In this document: positions 1-8,256 of the stretch, one piece after another
Layout of the letters: each line of letters opens with the position of its first letter
Position numbering within the stretch: the first letter of the stretch is position 1
Notes under the pieces: model-generated
What the model was told of the DNA's origin: nothing
What the model saw: only the letters and a program-made list of their open reading frames with translations
Database searches by the model: none
Position numbers and translations under genes: made by a program
NCBI GenBank assembly: GCA_020635055.1
Contig: JACKAN010000015.1
Coordinates: forward strand, 29,934-93,933
Length of the DNA: 64,000 nucleotides
Reading direction: 5' to 3'
DNA from: Pseudobdellovibrionaceae bacterium
Lineage (GTDB): Bacteria; Bdellovibrionota; Bdellovibrionia; Bdellovibrionales; UBA1609

Positions 1-683
1 AACCACCAATAATTTACGATAAACCCACTGATATCAATAATCATTAAGGTGTACCACTCTAAGGTGAGATCCGGAGAAGAATCAAAAATTGTAACCATTT
101 TAGGAATAATAAAAATAAAAATTCCCGCCAACAAAAGAAGGCTCACGATCATCATAAGAACAGGGTACAGCATGGCGGAGCGAATTTTGGCATTTAATTC
201 GTTTTGTGCTTCTGTAAATTCTGCAAGCCTTAGTAAGATCATATCTAAGGTTCCAGACATTTCTCCAGCCTCACACATGGAAACAAATATTTTATCAAAA
301 ACTTTTGGGTACTTAGCCATTGCTTTATTTAAAGACCCCCCCTCATTTACCGTGGTTTTAATTTCGGCCATAATATTAGATAGAATGGGGTTTTCTATTT
401 GATCGGAAACGGCTCCTAAGGAGTCGACAAGGGGAACTCCCGCTTTAATTAAAACAGCTAGCTGTCGAGTCATAAGTGAAAGATCTTGGACATCAACATT
501 TTTGTTTAAATTGGATTTTTTATTTGTGTTTTTTCTTGCGGCTTTTGTTTTATCCTTGATATCGACAATATATATTTTGTCTTTTTTTATCTTTGAACGG
601 GCGACGCGGATATTTTCGGCATCAATTAAACCCTTTACATTTTTTCCTTGTTTATTAAGGCCTCTATATTCAAATATGGGCAT
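1..683 (-). CDS. gspF: Type II secretion inner membrane platform protein GspF (C-terminus outside window)
   Basis: The minus-strand reading frame is open from the ATG at 683-681 to the window edge, about 227 codons. It shows the N-terminal cytoplasmic GspF domain, including a segment like LMTRQLAVLIKAGVPLVDSL, which is characteristic of the T2SF fold, and EAGEMSGTLD. A hydrophobic stretch (LMMIVSLLLLAGIFIFIIP) near the window edge fits the first membrane segment. GspF is the polytopic platform protein that docks the GspE ATPase. Its ATG overlaps the gspE stop by one base (TAATG), so the two are translationally coupled. No frameshift is seen in the visible part, in contrast to gspC and gspD upstream. 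The remaining C-terminal half and any gspG pseudopilin gene should follow outside the window. Confidence 0.93.
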   Translation of the reverse strand, partial: MPIFEYRGLNKQGKNVKGLIDAENIRVARSKIKKDKIYIVDIKDKTKAARKNTNKKSNLNKNVDVQDLSLMTRQLAVLIKAGVPLVDSLGAVSDQIENPILSNIMAEIKTTVNEGGSLNKAMAKYPKVFDKIFVSMCEAGEMSGTLDMILLRLAEFTEAQNELNAKIRSAMLYPVLMMIVSLLLLAGIFIFIIPKMVTIFDSSPDLTLEWYTLMIIDISGFIVNYWW

Positions 684-2371
684 TATAAATCCAGTTGTGT
701 ATTCGTGAGGACTTCTTCGATAGAAGTCACACCATTGAGTACTTTATGAATGCCGTGGTCGCGGAAAGTTTTCATGCCCTCGGCAATGGCTTGTTTTTTT
801 ATTGTGTTTCCATCTTTTCTTTTCATGATGAGGCTGCGAATGCCCTCGTTAATAATTAGCAGCTCTTGAATAATGGTTCGACCAATATAACCCTTTTGAT
901 TGCACTCGTTGCACCCGATGGGGCGACAAACATTTTTTCCAATAATATCTTGTTTTGTGAGTTCTAAGCTTTGTAATTCCACATCGCTGGGTTGGTAACT
1001 CTCTTTGCAATGAGGACATAGAACTCTTACCAGTCGTTGGGCCACTACACCCAATAAAGAAGTGGCAATTAAAAAAGGTTCGCAACCCATATCTATAAGT
1101 CGTGGAAACACACCCGCCGAGTCATTGGTGTGAATTGTAGATAAAACCAAATGACCTGTGAGGGATGCATTGATGGCAATTTCTGCCGTCTCTAAATCCC
1201 TGATCTCTCCAATCATTACGATATTGGGATCTTGACGCAAAATTGCGCGCAAACCCGAGGCAAAAGTTAAACCTATTTTCGGATTCACTTGAATTTGACC
1301 AATGCCGTGAATTCTTTGTTCCACAGGTTCTTCTACGGTGATTATATTTCGGTCTACACTATTCACTTTTTGAAGGCAGGCATAAAGTGTTGTCGATTTA
1401 CCTGAGCCCGTAGGACCTGTAACTAAAAAGATGCCATAGGTTTTTTGTAAGATTTTTGGGATTTCTTTTAAGCTTTCTTCTGAGAAACCCAACTGAGTGA
1501 GCTCCAAAATTACGTTAGAGCGATCTTGTAGACGCATAACAATGCGTTCACCAAAGGCAGTAGGGACAGTGCTTAATCGTACATCAATATCTTTGCCGGC
1601 TAATTTTAATGGAATGCGTCCATCCTGAGGAAGTCTCTTTTCGGCAATATTCAAGTTGCCCATAACTTTTATACGTGAAGTAATTGAGTTTTGTAATCTT
1701 TTGGGGGGTTTAAAAATATCAAACAAAATACCGTCAATACGAAATCTAACTACCATGTCTTTTTCATAGGGTTCAACATGTATATCTGAGGCTTTTTCTT
1801 TTACGGCTCGGAATAGAAGTGTGTTCACTAACTTAATAACAGGAGCGTCGTCATCTCCGGCGTCTAGTAAATCTATAACGGGGTCGTCAAGATCGTATTC
1901 TTCATCTTCAATGTCGTCGAGACCTTCCAGGGCGGCTGTACTTTTTTCGTAAACTCGGTTAATGGCTTCCTGAAGCCGGTGACTTGTTGTGACCATGGGT
2001 ACGGTTTTTTTATTAAACAAAACTCTGAGATCATCTAGTATTTTATAATTTAATGGGTTGGTGACCAAAACAATGACTTTGTCAGCATCTTCCTTGAAAG
2101 GGAGAACCTCATGGCTTTTTGCGTAATTAATGGGAATTTCTCTAACTAGATCTACAGCGATATCGCCGGAGGGAATGTCTTTAATAAAATCTAAATTTAA
2201 ATTGAGACAAAGTTCAGAGAGGGCTTCTTCTGCTGAACTATATGTTTGTTTTGCTAAACTTTCTTCTATGAGTACGCCGGATTTGTCAGGCAGTAACATC
2301 AGTGACTTGACTTCGTTTTCATTAAGACTGGTGCTCTTAATCAAGAGCGTTTGGAAATTACTTTCGGCCAT
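683..2371 (-). CDS. gspE: Type II secretion ATPase GspE
   Basis: 562 residues, normal for the family. The N-terminal GspE domain (about residues 1-150) is followed by an acidic linker (about 152-176, DDIEDEEYD) and the secretion ATPase core. Walker A is GPTGSGKST at about 319-327. The Asp box and Walker B region read LRQDPNIVMIGEIRD, and the His box includes LSTIHTNDSAG. A zinc-binding pair of CxxC motifs (CPHC and CNEC) lies near residues 460-490. The protein is a cytoplasmic hexameric ATPase that powers pseudopilus assembly in type II secretion, or a related PilB-like machine. The frame is intact, although gspD and gspC upstream in the same operon are broken. It overlaps the gspF start by one base. 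Context with GspC, GspD and GspF favours GspE over PilB. Confidence 0.95.
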   Translation of the reverse strand: MAESNFQTLLIKSTSLNENEVKSLMLLPDKSGVLIEESLAKQTYSSAEEALSELCLNLNLDFIKDIPSGDIAVDLVREIPINYAKSHEVLPFKEDADKVIVLVTNPLNYKILDDLRVLFNKKTVPMVTTSHRLQEAINRVYEKSTAALEGLDDIEDEEYDLDDPVIDLLDAGDDDAPVIKLVNTLLFRAVKEKASDIHVEPYEKDMVVRFRIDGILFDIFKPPKRLQNSITSRIKVMGNLNIAEKRLPQDGRIPLKLAGKDIDVRLSTVPTAFGERIVMRLQDRSNVILELTQLGFSEESLKEIPKILQKTYGIFLVTGPTGSGKSTTLYACLQKVNSVDRNIITVEEPVEQRIHGIGQIQVNPKIGLTFASGLRAILRQDPNIVMIGEIRDLETAEIAINASLTGHLVLSTIHTNDSAGVFPRLIDMGCEPFLIATSLLGVVAQRLVRVLCPHCKESYQPSDVELQSLELTKQDIIGKNVCRPIGCNECNQKGYIGRTIIQELLIINEGIRSLIMKRKDGNTIKKQAIAEGMKTFRDHGIHKVLNGVTSIEEVLTNTQLDL

Positions 2372-2418
2372 ACTTGAATCAGCATAGCGGAAAGCTTAAG
2401 CCTGCACAATAAATTATG

Positions 2419-2968
2419 TTAATTCGTAGCAATTTTAAACTTTAATTGGACCTCGTCATAGATGAGTTTATCACCCAGATTTTCAAAGAATTTAGCTGAT
2501 TTATATTTAATATCGAATAGGGTTCGATTAAAAGTGAGTTCTCCGGTGTATTCGCCTTTTTCTTCTTTGACTTCAATGCTTATGGGTTGAGTTATATTTT
2601 TAATTTGTAGAGTTCCTACGGCTTGGTAGGAGCCATTTTTGTTTTTTGTCATTTTATTTATTTTTAATATGGCTGTTTGGTATTTTTTTACAGAAAAAAA
2701 GTCATCACTGCGCAAGTGATTCATAAGTTTATCTTTCCATTCGCCATCAAGATTGGCTACATCTATGCTATCCATGTCGACAATCACTTCGGCCTGTTGT
2801 TTTTCTATATTTAATGTGCCGGATTTAATTTTAATAAGACCAAAATGTTCGCCCCCCACTTTTTTTGCATTCCATTGGATCTCACTTTTTGTTGTGTTTA
2901 GGGTTTTTTTCGGCGAAAGTGGCTTGAGAAAATAAAATCGCAATTATCAATAGGCTAAATTTAAACAT
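2419..2968 (-). pseudogene. YceI-like secreted lipid-binding protein with a one-base frameshift after the signal peptide
   Basis: The mature part resembles the YceI family (lipocalin-like periplasmic isoprenoid-binding barrel): it contains SEIQWNAKKVGGEHFGLIKI, then LTFNRTLFDIKYKS. The long open frame starts at 2943 without a signal peptide. A clear signal peptide, MFKFSLLIIAILFSQATFA, starts at the ATG at 2968-2966 in another frame, behind a good AGGAG ribosome-binding site. The two frames meet in a run of seven A on the minus strand (about 2911-2917). Removing one A restores one protein of about 183 residues. This could be a recent mutation, polymerase slippage on the A run, or a sequencing error. 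The position between gspD and gspE is unusual for a type II operon. Confidence 0.75.
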
Positions 2969-2969
2969 G

Positions 2970-3025
2970 GTTTCTCCTAATTAAGTAAAACAAATAATAG
3001 TTTGTTTTATTTAATTAGGAGAAAC
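2970..3025. repeat. 56-bp near-perfect palindrome covering the ribosome-binding site of the YceI-like gene
   Basis: Arms 2970-2994 and 3001-3025 are reverse complements at 24 of 25 positions, separated by six bases. The arm next to the YceI-like gene contains its TAGGAG ribosome-binding site, and the ATG lies two bases outside the arm. In RNA this would form one very long hairpin hiding the ribosome-binding site; in DNA it could be an operator. Because each arm carries a copy of the same leader sequence, an inverted duplication of the leader is another reading. Confidence 0.85.
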
Positions 3026-3078
3026 TATCTGGCCGAAAATGTCAAAGTCTTGTACATTCAAAGAAAATCTAAGAATTT

Positions 3079-3111
3079 TTAACCCGACTAGAAAACTTTT
3101 CATCGGGTTAA
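3079..3111. promoter_or_regulatory. Hairpin downstream of gspD
   Basis: A 9-bp perfect stem (3079-3087 with 3103-3111, TTAACCCGA/TCGGGTTAA) lies between the gspD stop and the YceI-like gene. On the minus transcript it is not followed by a clear U run, so it may be an RNA processing or stability element rather than a strong terminator. Confidence 0.45.
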
Positions 3112-3134
3112 TATACAAAACTCAATAAAACTCT

Positions 3135-5352
3135 TTAAAAGGATTCTACTGCTGGAGATTCCGGTTGGTAAGAATCTTCTGTATCTTTAATTTCAACATC
3201 AGAACTGGGTACTAACTCCTCCTTAACTTTGGGTGCCGAAGCTTTTCTAGGTAGGTTGTCAATTTCGGACCCATAGGGATCGCGCCCACCCATATGTCTT
3301 TGAATAAAAGAAATGCGTTCGTCCAGTTTATTGTTAAAAACTTCAGAATTGTCCTCTGTGTTTCGAATAATTCTAGGTGTAATAAAAACTAACAAATTTG
3401 TTTTGGCACTTTTGACACTTCTGGATTTAAACAGCCAGCCTATAATGGGAATATCGCCTAAAATAGGAACCTTATTTACTTCTTCGCTTTCGGAATTGTT
3501 CATCAAGCCACCGAGTGCGGCGGTGTCGCCACTGTCGACAACTAATGTGGTTTTAATTGTTCGAGTGTTCAATACCACTGAGGAGTCAGCTAAATCTTTA
3601 GCTTGAACTTGGCGATTGGAGACTTGCTTGACTTGTTGATCAATTTTCATCCGCACTGAATCTGTATCGGGGCTGATATAAGGGGTAAGAACTAATTTGA
3701 TTGTCGCTTCTTTTCTTTCGATTCCAGATGTGACAGAGCTACCCGTAGTGGTGTCTTTACGGCCGACTGGAACTTCTTCGCCCACTTCGATAGTGGCTTC
3801 TTCATTGTCCATGGCCATAATTTGTGGAGTAGATAGAATATTGCCACCAACATTGCCTTGTAAAAGTTTAACTAGACCCACTAAGCTGGAAACAGTAGTG
3901 GTAGCCCCTCCTATGTTAATATCAAACTGCTCACCACTACCAAAGCCAAAAATGGCTCCACTGTCACCGGCAGGATTGATCAAATCTTGCAAGTTAGAAG
4001 TTCCACGAAAACCTACACGACCCATGCCTTTGCTGTTTTTGTCGAATTGGTAGTAGTTCACACCCCAGTCCATTTTCTTTTCTGCACTCATTTCCATGAT
4101 CACTGTTTTTACAAATACCTGATCTCTAGCAATATCAATTTTGCTAAGGATGTTTTTAACCACTTCGTAATCTTGTTTACTTGCCGTAATAATTAAACTG
4201 TTGGTATCTTTGTCGGCGGTAACTTTGACGTCTCCACCAAAGACAGCTTCCGAAATCCCACCACTGTTATCTGAGCTACGGTTAAATGAGGGATTGTTGT
4301 TGCTACCACCTTTATCTTGTTGAGATTTTTTGGATTCTGAGGCAATCCCACCCAGAACATTAGCAATTTTTTCCGCCTCACCATGGCGAACATAGTAGAC
4401 ATGAACTCCACCGGCATCTTCTGGTCGCAAACGAAAATCCAATTGAGAAACTAGAATCTTAATTTTTTTTATACCTGCATCATTTCCTACGACAATCAAT
4501 GAGTTTGTGCGATCATCAGAAACTACCAGGGAATAAGATTCAGCTCCACCTCCGGCAGGTTTGTCAGGTGAAGTGGTTCGACGAAAACGCGGAATTCCAG
4601 GGGCGCTGCTCCCGGCGTCTTTATTAATTATTTTATTTATCAATTCTGCAATATCTTTAGCCTTGGCAAATTTAATGCGAATAACGGCTAACTTTTCTTC
4701 AAAGCCAGAAACATCCAAATAGCGTAGTATATTTACAACTCTTTCAATTTGAGAACCGTAATCGGTAATGATAAGGGAGTTGGTCGGTGCGTAGGCATGA
4801 GATTCTCCATCTTTTGAATTTAATATTCGTAGATTCTTAAAGACTTCGTCTGCGCTAATGTACTTTAGCTTAATAATGCGAGTAATAATTTGATCGGTAT
4901 TGGGAAAGTATTCGCCGGTGTAAGTTTCTAGACTGTCTCTTTGAGCGGCTCTGGCCTGGCGGATTTTTAGAAATTTTCCAGAGGGGACAACGGTCAAACC
5001 ATTCATGGCTAAAGCAGATAAAAAGGCTTTTAGAGGCTTCGGCTACAGTAATTTGTGAGGAGCAATGATGAGTAATTTTTCGCGCACATTATTGTCGAGA
5101 ATAAAATTCTTTCCTGTTAATTTACTGATGGCTTTTACTACTTGTTCGATGTCCGTATTGGGATAGTCAAAACTTTCAACTAAATCTGGAAAATTTTCGT
5201 TAGTGATATCTTCTGGATTGGCATCTGAAAATTTTAGCTTTTGTCATTTTGTAGGCTTTCAATATCGATCTCTTCGACGACTTCATTTTTCTTAGGGGCC
5301 TGCGCCCAACTGATGGGGGGACGATAAGTGCTAGTAAAAGTAAAAATCTCAT
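3135..5352 (-). pseudogene. gspD: Type II secretion outer membrane secretin GspD, N-terminus broken by several frameshifts
   Basis: An uninterrupted 623-codon frame (3135-5006) carries the N1-N3 ring domains and the secretin barrel. Recognisable pieces include TRIIKLKYISADEV, AVIRIKFAKAKDIAELIN, LSTPQIMAMDNEEATIEVGE and a C-terminal TNLLVFITPRII. The expected signal peptide and N0 domain lie upstream to an ATG at 5352, but only across different frames. Shifts fall near 5315-5320 (a run of six G), 5240, 5050 and 5030. The pieces read MRFLLLLALIV, then KLKFSDANPEDITNENFPD, then LTGKNFILDNNVREKLLIIA, then KAFLSALAMNGLTVVPSGKF, which together match a GspD start. Repaired length would be about 740 residues. 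The sequence does not distinguish decay from base-calling error, but gspC beside it is broken in the same way. Confidence 0.85.
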
Positions 5353-5394
5353 TGCGGGCTCCTCGTTGCAATACACTCTTAGTTAATCATGCTT

Positions 5395-6341
5395 TTAATC
5401 AATGTTATAGTCGAAAACCTCTTCTCGTCCTTCTCTATTTACACTTAGAGTTAGGTGATCGGAACTTTTTAAACTTTGATACATTTCCATAGCTTGTGTC
5501 GGGCTGGTTACGGGTTCATTATTTACACCCTTAATCACGTCACCAGGTTGAAATCCCAATTTAGAAAGATGCTGTCGGGTTGAATGGACACAAATCGAAA
5601 GCCATCGATGGTTCCGCCTGAGCCAGGAACAATATTGGGTACCATGCGAGCTTGTTTAAAGTGCTAGAGATCACTGGTGTATTTTTCCAAATCGTCTTTA
5701 GAAATGCAAGCGGAAATTCTCCTTCTTTTTGACTTCATCACCAGTGATGGTTGTGGGTTTTGCGCGCGGGGCTTTTAAGCCAAAATTAATTTGATTGTCC
5801 CCGGAATTTCAATGTATTCTAAACGTCGTGTGGCCAAGTTGCGGAAGATGACTTTGCGCCTTTCAATTTTAGTGATCTCGGCCAGGGATTCTATGCGCTC
5901 ACCAACTCGAAAGGATTCAGATTCATTACCACTGGATTTGTTAATGGTAGCAATGGACTTGTTGGGGTCGAGATGAACAATTGTGCCTAAAAGTTTAAGT
6001 GGTAATTTAGATAAAACGGGAGGTCCATCTAGGTTTTCCCCCTTTTTTTCACCATCAGTAAGCGGTGGTGGAATAAGGCCATCATTATTAAAAATATTTC
6101 GATCTGTAATTTTTCGTAAATCGCTACTGGAAATGAGTTTTTGTCTCATCATTCTTTTTGGCTTTAAAGGCGGTGCTTTCTTTGGCAACATTTGTGGACG
6201 AAAGGTGAGGATATTTAAATCGGCAATAGAGTATCCAACTAAAGCACACAAAATATAAATATAAAGCCACTCAAAAGGTGGTCTTCCTGTAGGGCTTATG
6301 ATGTTTTTGAACCATTGGTTACTCGATGTCTTTAGACCCAT
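5395..6341 (-). pseudogene. gspC: Type II secretion protein GspC, C-terminal half broken
   Basis: The first 188 codons (6341 to 5775) are open: a short cytoplasmic segment, one membrane helix (about residues 24-44) and the HR domain (GTIVHLDPNKSIATI). The frame then shifts. The PDZ half is recognisable only across several frames: FGLKAPRAKPTTITGDEVKK, SKDDLEKYTSDL, VPNIVPGSGGTIDGFRFVSI and KLGFQPGDVIKGVNNEPVTS. Shifts lie near 5799, 5720, 5703 and 5560, and an in-frame TAG is at 5664-5666. GspC links the inner membrane platform to the GspD secretin, so loss of both would disable secretion. It is the first gene of the operon gspC-gspD-yceI-like-gspE-gspF. Confidence 0.85.
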
Positions 6342-6629
6342 TGAAGAAATATTAACACGTCATTATTATTACAGATATAACTAACTGAAGCCTCTGGACT
6401 TATGGCTATCACTTATAGCAGTGATTAAATTTGCATTAGATGCGGGATGTTAATTTCTAATAAATTTATAAAATATTCAAGTTGCAATTATTTTCTGGTG
6501 CCAAATTGGGAGTCAGGTTGTAATTAACGCACATTAAGGCAGTGGGGAAAGCTTTAATGTTTGGCCTGTTAATTGCTTTTTAGAAAGCATGAGTCAAAAA
6601 AGACTCTAGGGGAAAATGGGGAGGGGAAT
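6342..6629. other. Intergenic region between the divergent gspC operon and the 6630 gene
   Basis: This region should hold the two divergent promoters. I see no gene and no clear hairpin. A GAGGGG ribosome-binding site at 6621-6626 belongs to the gene starting at 6630. Confidence 0.5.
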
Positions 6630-7343
6630 ATGCGAGATGTGGTTATATTTAATGGTCTAAATGCACTAGACTTTCATGAGATTAGAGACAGTGTGATTCG
6701 AATACCAGAAGTGAGTATTCGTGTGCGGGAAGCTCAGGGAGTATGGGACGCCTTGGGGGAGTCTAATTTTAGTTTTTTTAATTTTCTGGTTTCAGAAGAT
6801 GCCACTTACTTGAGTAACATAAAAATTAAAAGTTTGGTGACATCCATTGTTCAAATTGGTTTGTATGATAGATATGTTCGAAGATTTGGCCGTCCAGAAT
6901 ATATTGTGGGGAGTGTCAATGGAGATTCACCATTGCAAGTATGTATTGGGGAGACCACTTTTGAAGATATGATTCTGGATAGTCCAGTGGCAAAACCAGT
7001 GGCATCAGTTACTGAAATTTTTAGTCAGAGCAGTTCCACAGTACTTTCAGGAATCTCACTGGCTGAAACCGGAGTGTTTCAACATTTAGAAAACACAGGG
7101 AAATACCAACGTGTTTCTTCAACTAAACAGGACTTAGGAAAAATTATTTCTCATCTTATCGAGGACTGTCATGTTAAAAAATTAATTAATGTAGGTCCTG
7201 GCATTACGGCTTTGGAGCCTTTGCAAGAAAATTTAGCATTAAAAGATATTCAAATTGTAGAATCTATTGATGCTGATCCCATGTTGAATTGGTTTTGGAT
7301 GGAGTTGAAGAAATCTTCCGAACAGGTTTCAATGGCCCAATAA
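6630..7343 (+). CDS. Protein of unknown function with weak acyltransferase-like (FabD-fold) resemblance
   Basis: 237 residues from the ATG at 6630. That start is chosen because GAGGGG lies four bases upstream; an in-frame ATG at 6573 has no such site. There is no signal peptide. The segment RPEYIVGSVNGDSPLQVCIG followed by TTFEDMI is laid out like the nucleophile region of malonyl-CoA:ACP transacylases (a GHSLGE elbow, then a sequence like LSFEDAL). Here the GHS is not conserved, so catalysis of that kind is doubtful. A C-terminal piece, VKKLINVGPGITALEPLQEN, also fits such a fold. It is followed after 28 bases by the rhomboid gene on the same strand, probably as an operon. The fold assignment is my inference and is weak. 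Confidence 0.6.
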   Translation: MRDVVIFNGLNALDFHEIRDSVIRIPEVSIRVREAQGVWDALGESNFSFFNFLVSEDATYLSNIKIKSLVTSIVQIGLYDRYVRRFGRPEYIVGSVNGDSPLQVCIGETTFEDMILDSPVAKPVASVTEIFSQSSSTVLSGISLAETGVFQHLENTGKYQRVSSTKQDLGKIISHLIEDCHVKKLINVGPGITALEPLQENLALKDIQIVESIDADPMLNWFWMELKKSSEQVSMAQ

Positions 7344-7370
7344 AACTTAGATTAGAAAGTAGCATACGAT

Positions 7371-8069
7371 TTGTCAGCAGATGAGTTCAATAAAAAAAAT
7401 AAAGTTTTAGTAAAGTCCCGTCTATATTTAGTCGGGACTTTGTTTTCAAAGCGACCTCACGCTCATAGTTTTTTGATAAGTTTCTCAATGGTGTCCTTGT
7501 GTTTTGTTGTTTCCTCTGTGGCCTGGAAAAATAAAAATTGGATGGAAGCACTTTCGGCCTCGCGCTATAGCGTCTTTGAAGAGCTAAAAATATGGCAGTT
7601 GCTAACGACTATTTTTATACATGCTGATGGACTTCATGTTTTGTCTAATAGTTTTATGTTGTTTATTTTTGGCTACTTTGTTTTTGGTTACTTTGGTGGG
7701 AAAGTCTTTCCCCTGTACTCCTTGATTGGAGCTGGATTAACAAATGCATTTGCGCTTTGGACTTACCCTCCACATGTGAAGCTTGTGGGCGCTTCTGGTT
7801 GGGTTTATTTTTTAGCGGGATATTGGCTTTGCATGTATTTATTTATAGAAAGACAGAGAACATTATGGGCAAGAACTTTAAGAATTTTCGGTGTAGGATT
7901 AGTGGTGTTGTTTCCTTCGAGTTTTGAAATGCAAGTGAGTTATCGTGTTCACGGAATAGGACTTTTTTTAGGAATATTGATGGGCTTTGTTTATTATTAT
8001 ATTCATCGCAAACAATTTATAAATTACGAAAAATACTCTTTGGAAACTGATAGTGAATCCAATGTTTAA
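7371..8069 (+). CDS. Rhomboid-family intramembrane serine protease
   Basis: 232 residues with about six hydrophobic segments. The family signatures are present: WQLLTTIFIH and HVLSNSFMLFIFG (His84, His89, Asn93), the catalytic GASG at residues 140-143 (Ser142), and the partner His194 in YRVHGIGLFLG. Rhomboids cleave membrane proteins within or next to their transmembrane helices. The start is a TTG at 7371 with only a weak upstream AAAG site; no in-frame ATG lies early enough to keep the first helix. The catalytic pair is complete, so the enzyme is probably active. The substrate cannot be told from context. Confidence 0.85.
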   Translation: MSADEFNKKNKVLVKSRLYLVGTLFSKRPHAHSFLISFSMVSLCFVVSSVAWKNKNWMEALSASRYSVFEELKIWQLLTTIFIHADGLHVLSNSFMLFIFGYFVFGYFGGKVFPLYSLIGAGLTNAFALWTYPPHVKLVGASGWVYFLAGYWLCMYLFIERQRTLWARTLRIFGVGLVVLFPSSFEMQVSYRVHGIGLFLGILMGFVYYYIHRKQFINYEKYSLETDSESNV

Positions 8070-8209
8070 CTATTTAACTAAACCAAAAGCCTTTTGTTAT
8101 AACTTAAGAGGTTTTTGTGCAGTTCAACGACCGCACTCCATTCCTACTATTTCATTTTTAACGGATGAACGTTTTTGTTTCTAAGGCACTCTTAAGATTC
8201 ACCCAATTT

Positions 8210-8256
8210 ATAGATCTAGATCCAGATCCAGTTCCAGTTCCAGTTCCAGTTCTCAG
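8210..8256. repeat. Hexanucleotide tandem repeat upstream of the fibre gene
   Basis: About seven units of a six-base repeat, drifting from AGATCT/AGATCC to AGTTCC, lie 170 bases before the fibre start in a 353-base gene-free stretch (8070-8422). Such repeats can change copy number by slippage and alter promoter spacing. The rest of the stretch shows no gene; short inverted pieces (GAGAATCTC, GAGAATT) follow the repeat. Confidence 0.7.

Noticed and set aside
49..708. Plus-strand frames over the gspF/gspE junction
   Set aside because: They are antisense to a clear gspF reading frame and have no family features.
5000..5850. Programmed frameshifting as the explanation for gspC and gspD breaks
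   Set aside because: Too many shifts at unrelated sequences, plus an in-frame stop; decay or sequence error is more likely.
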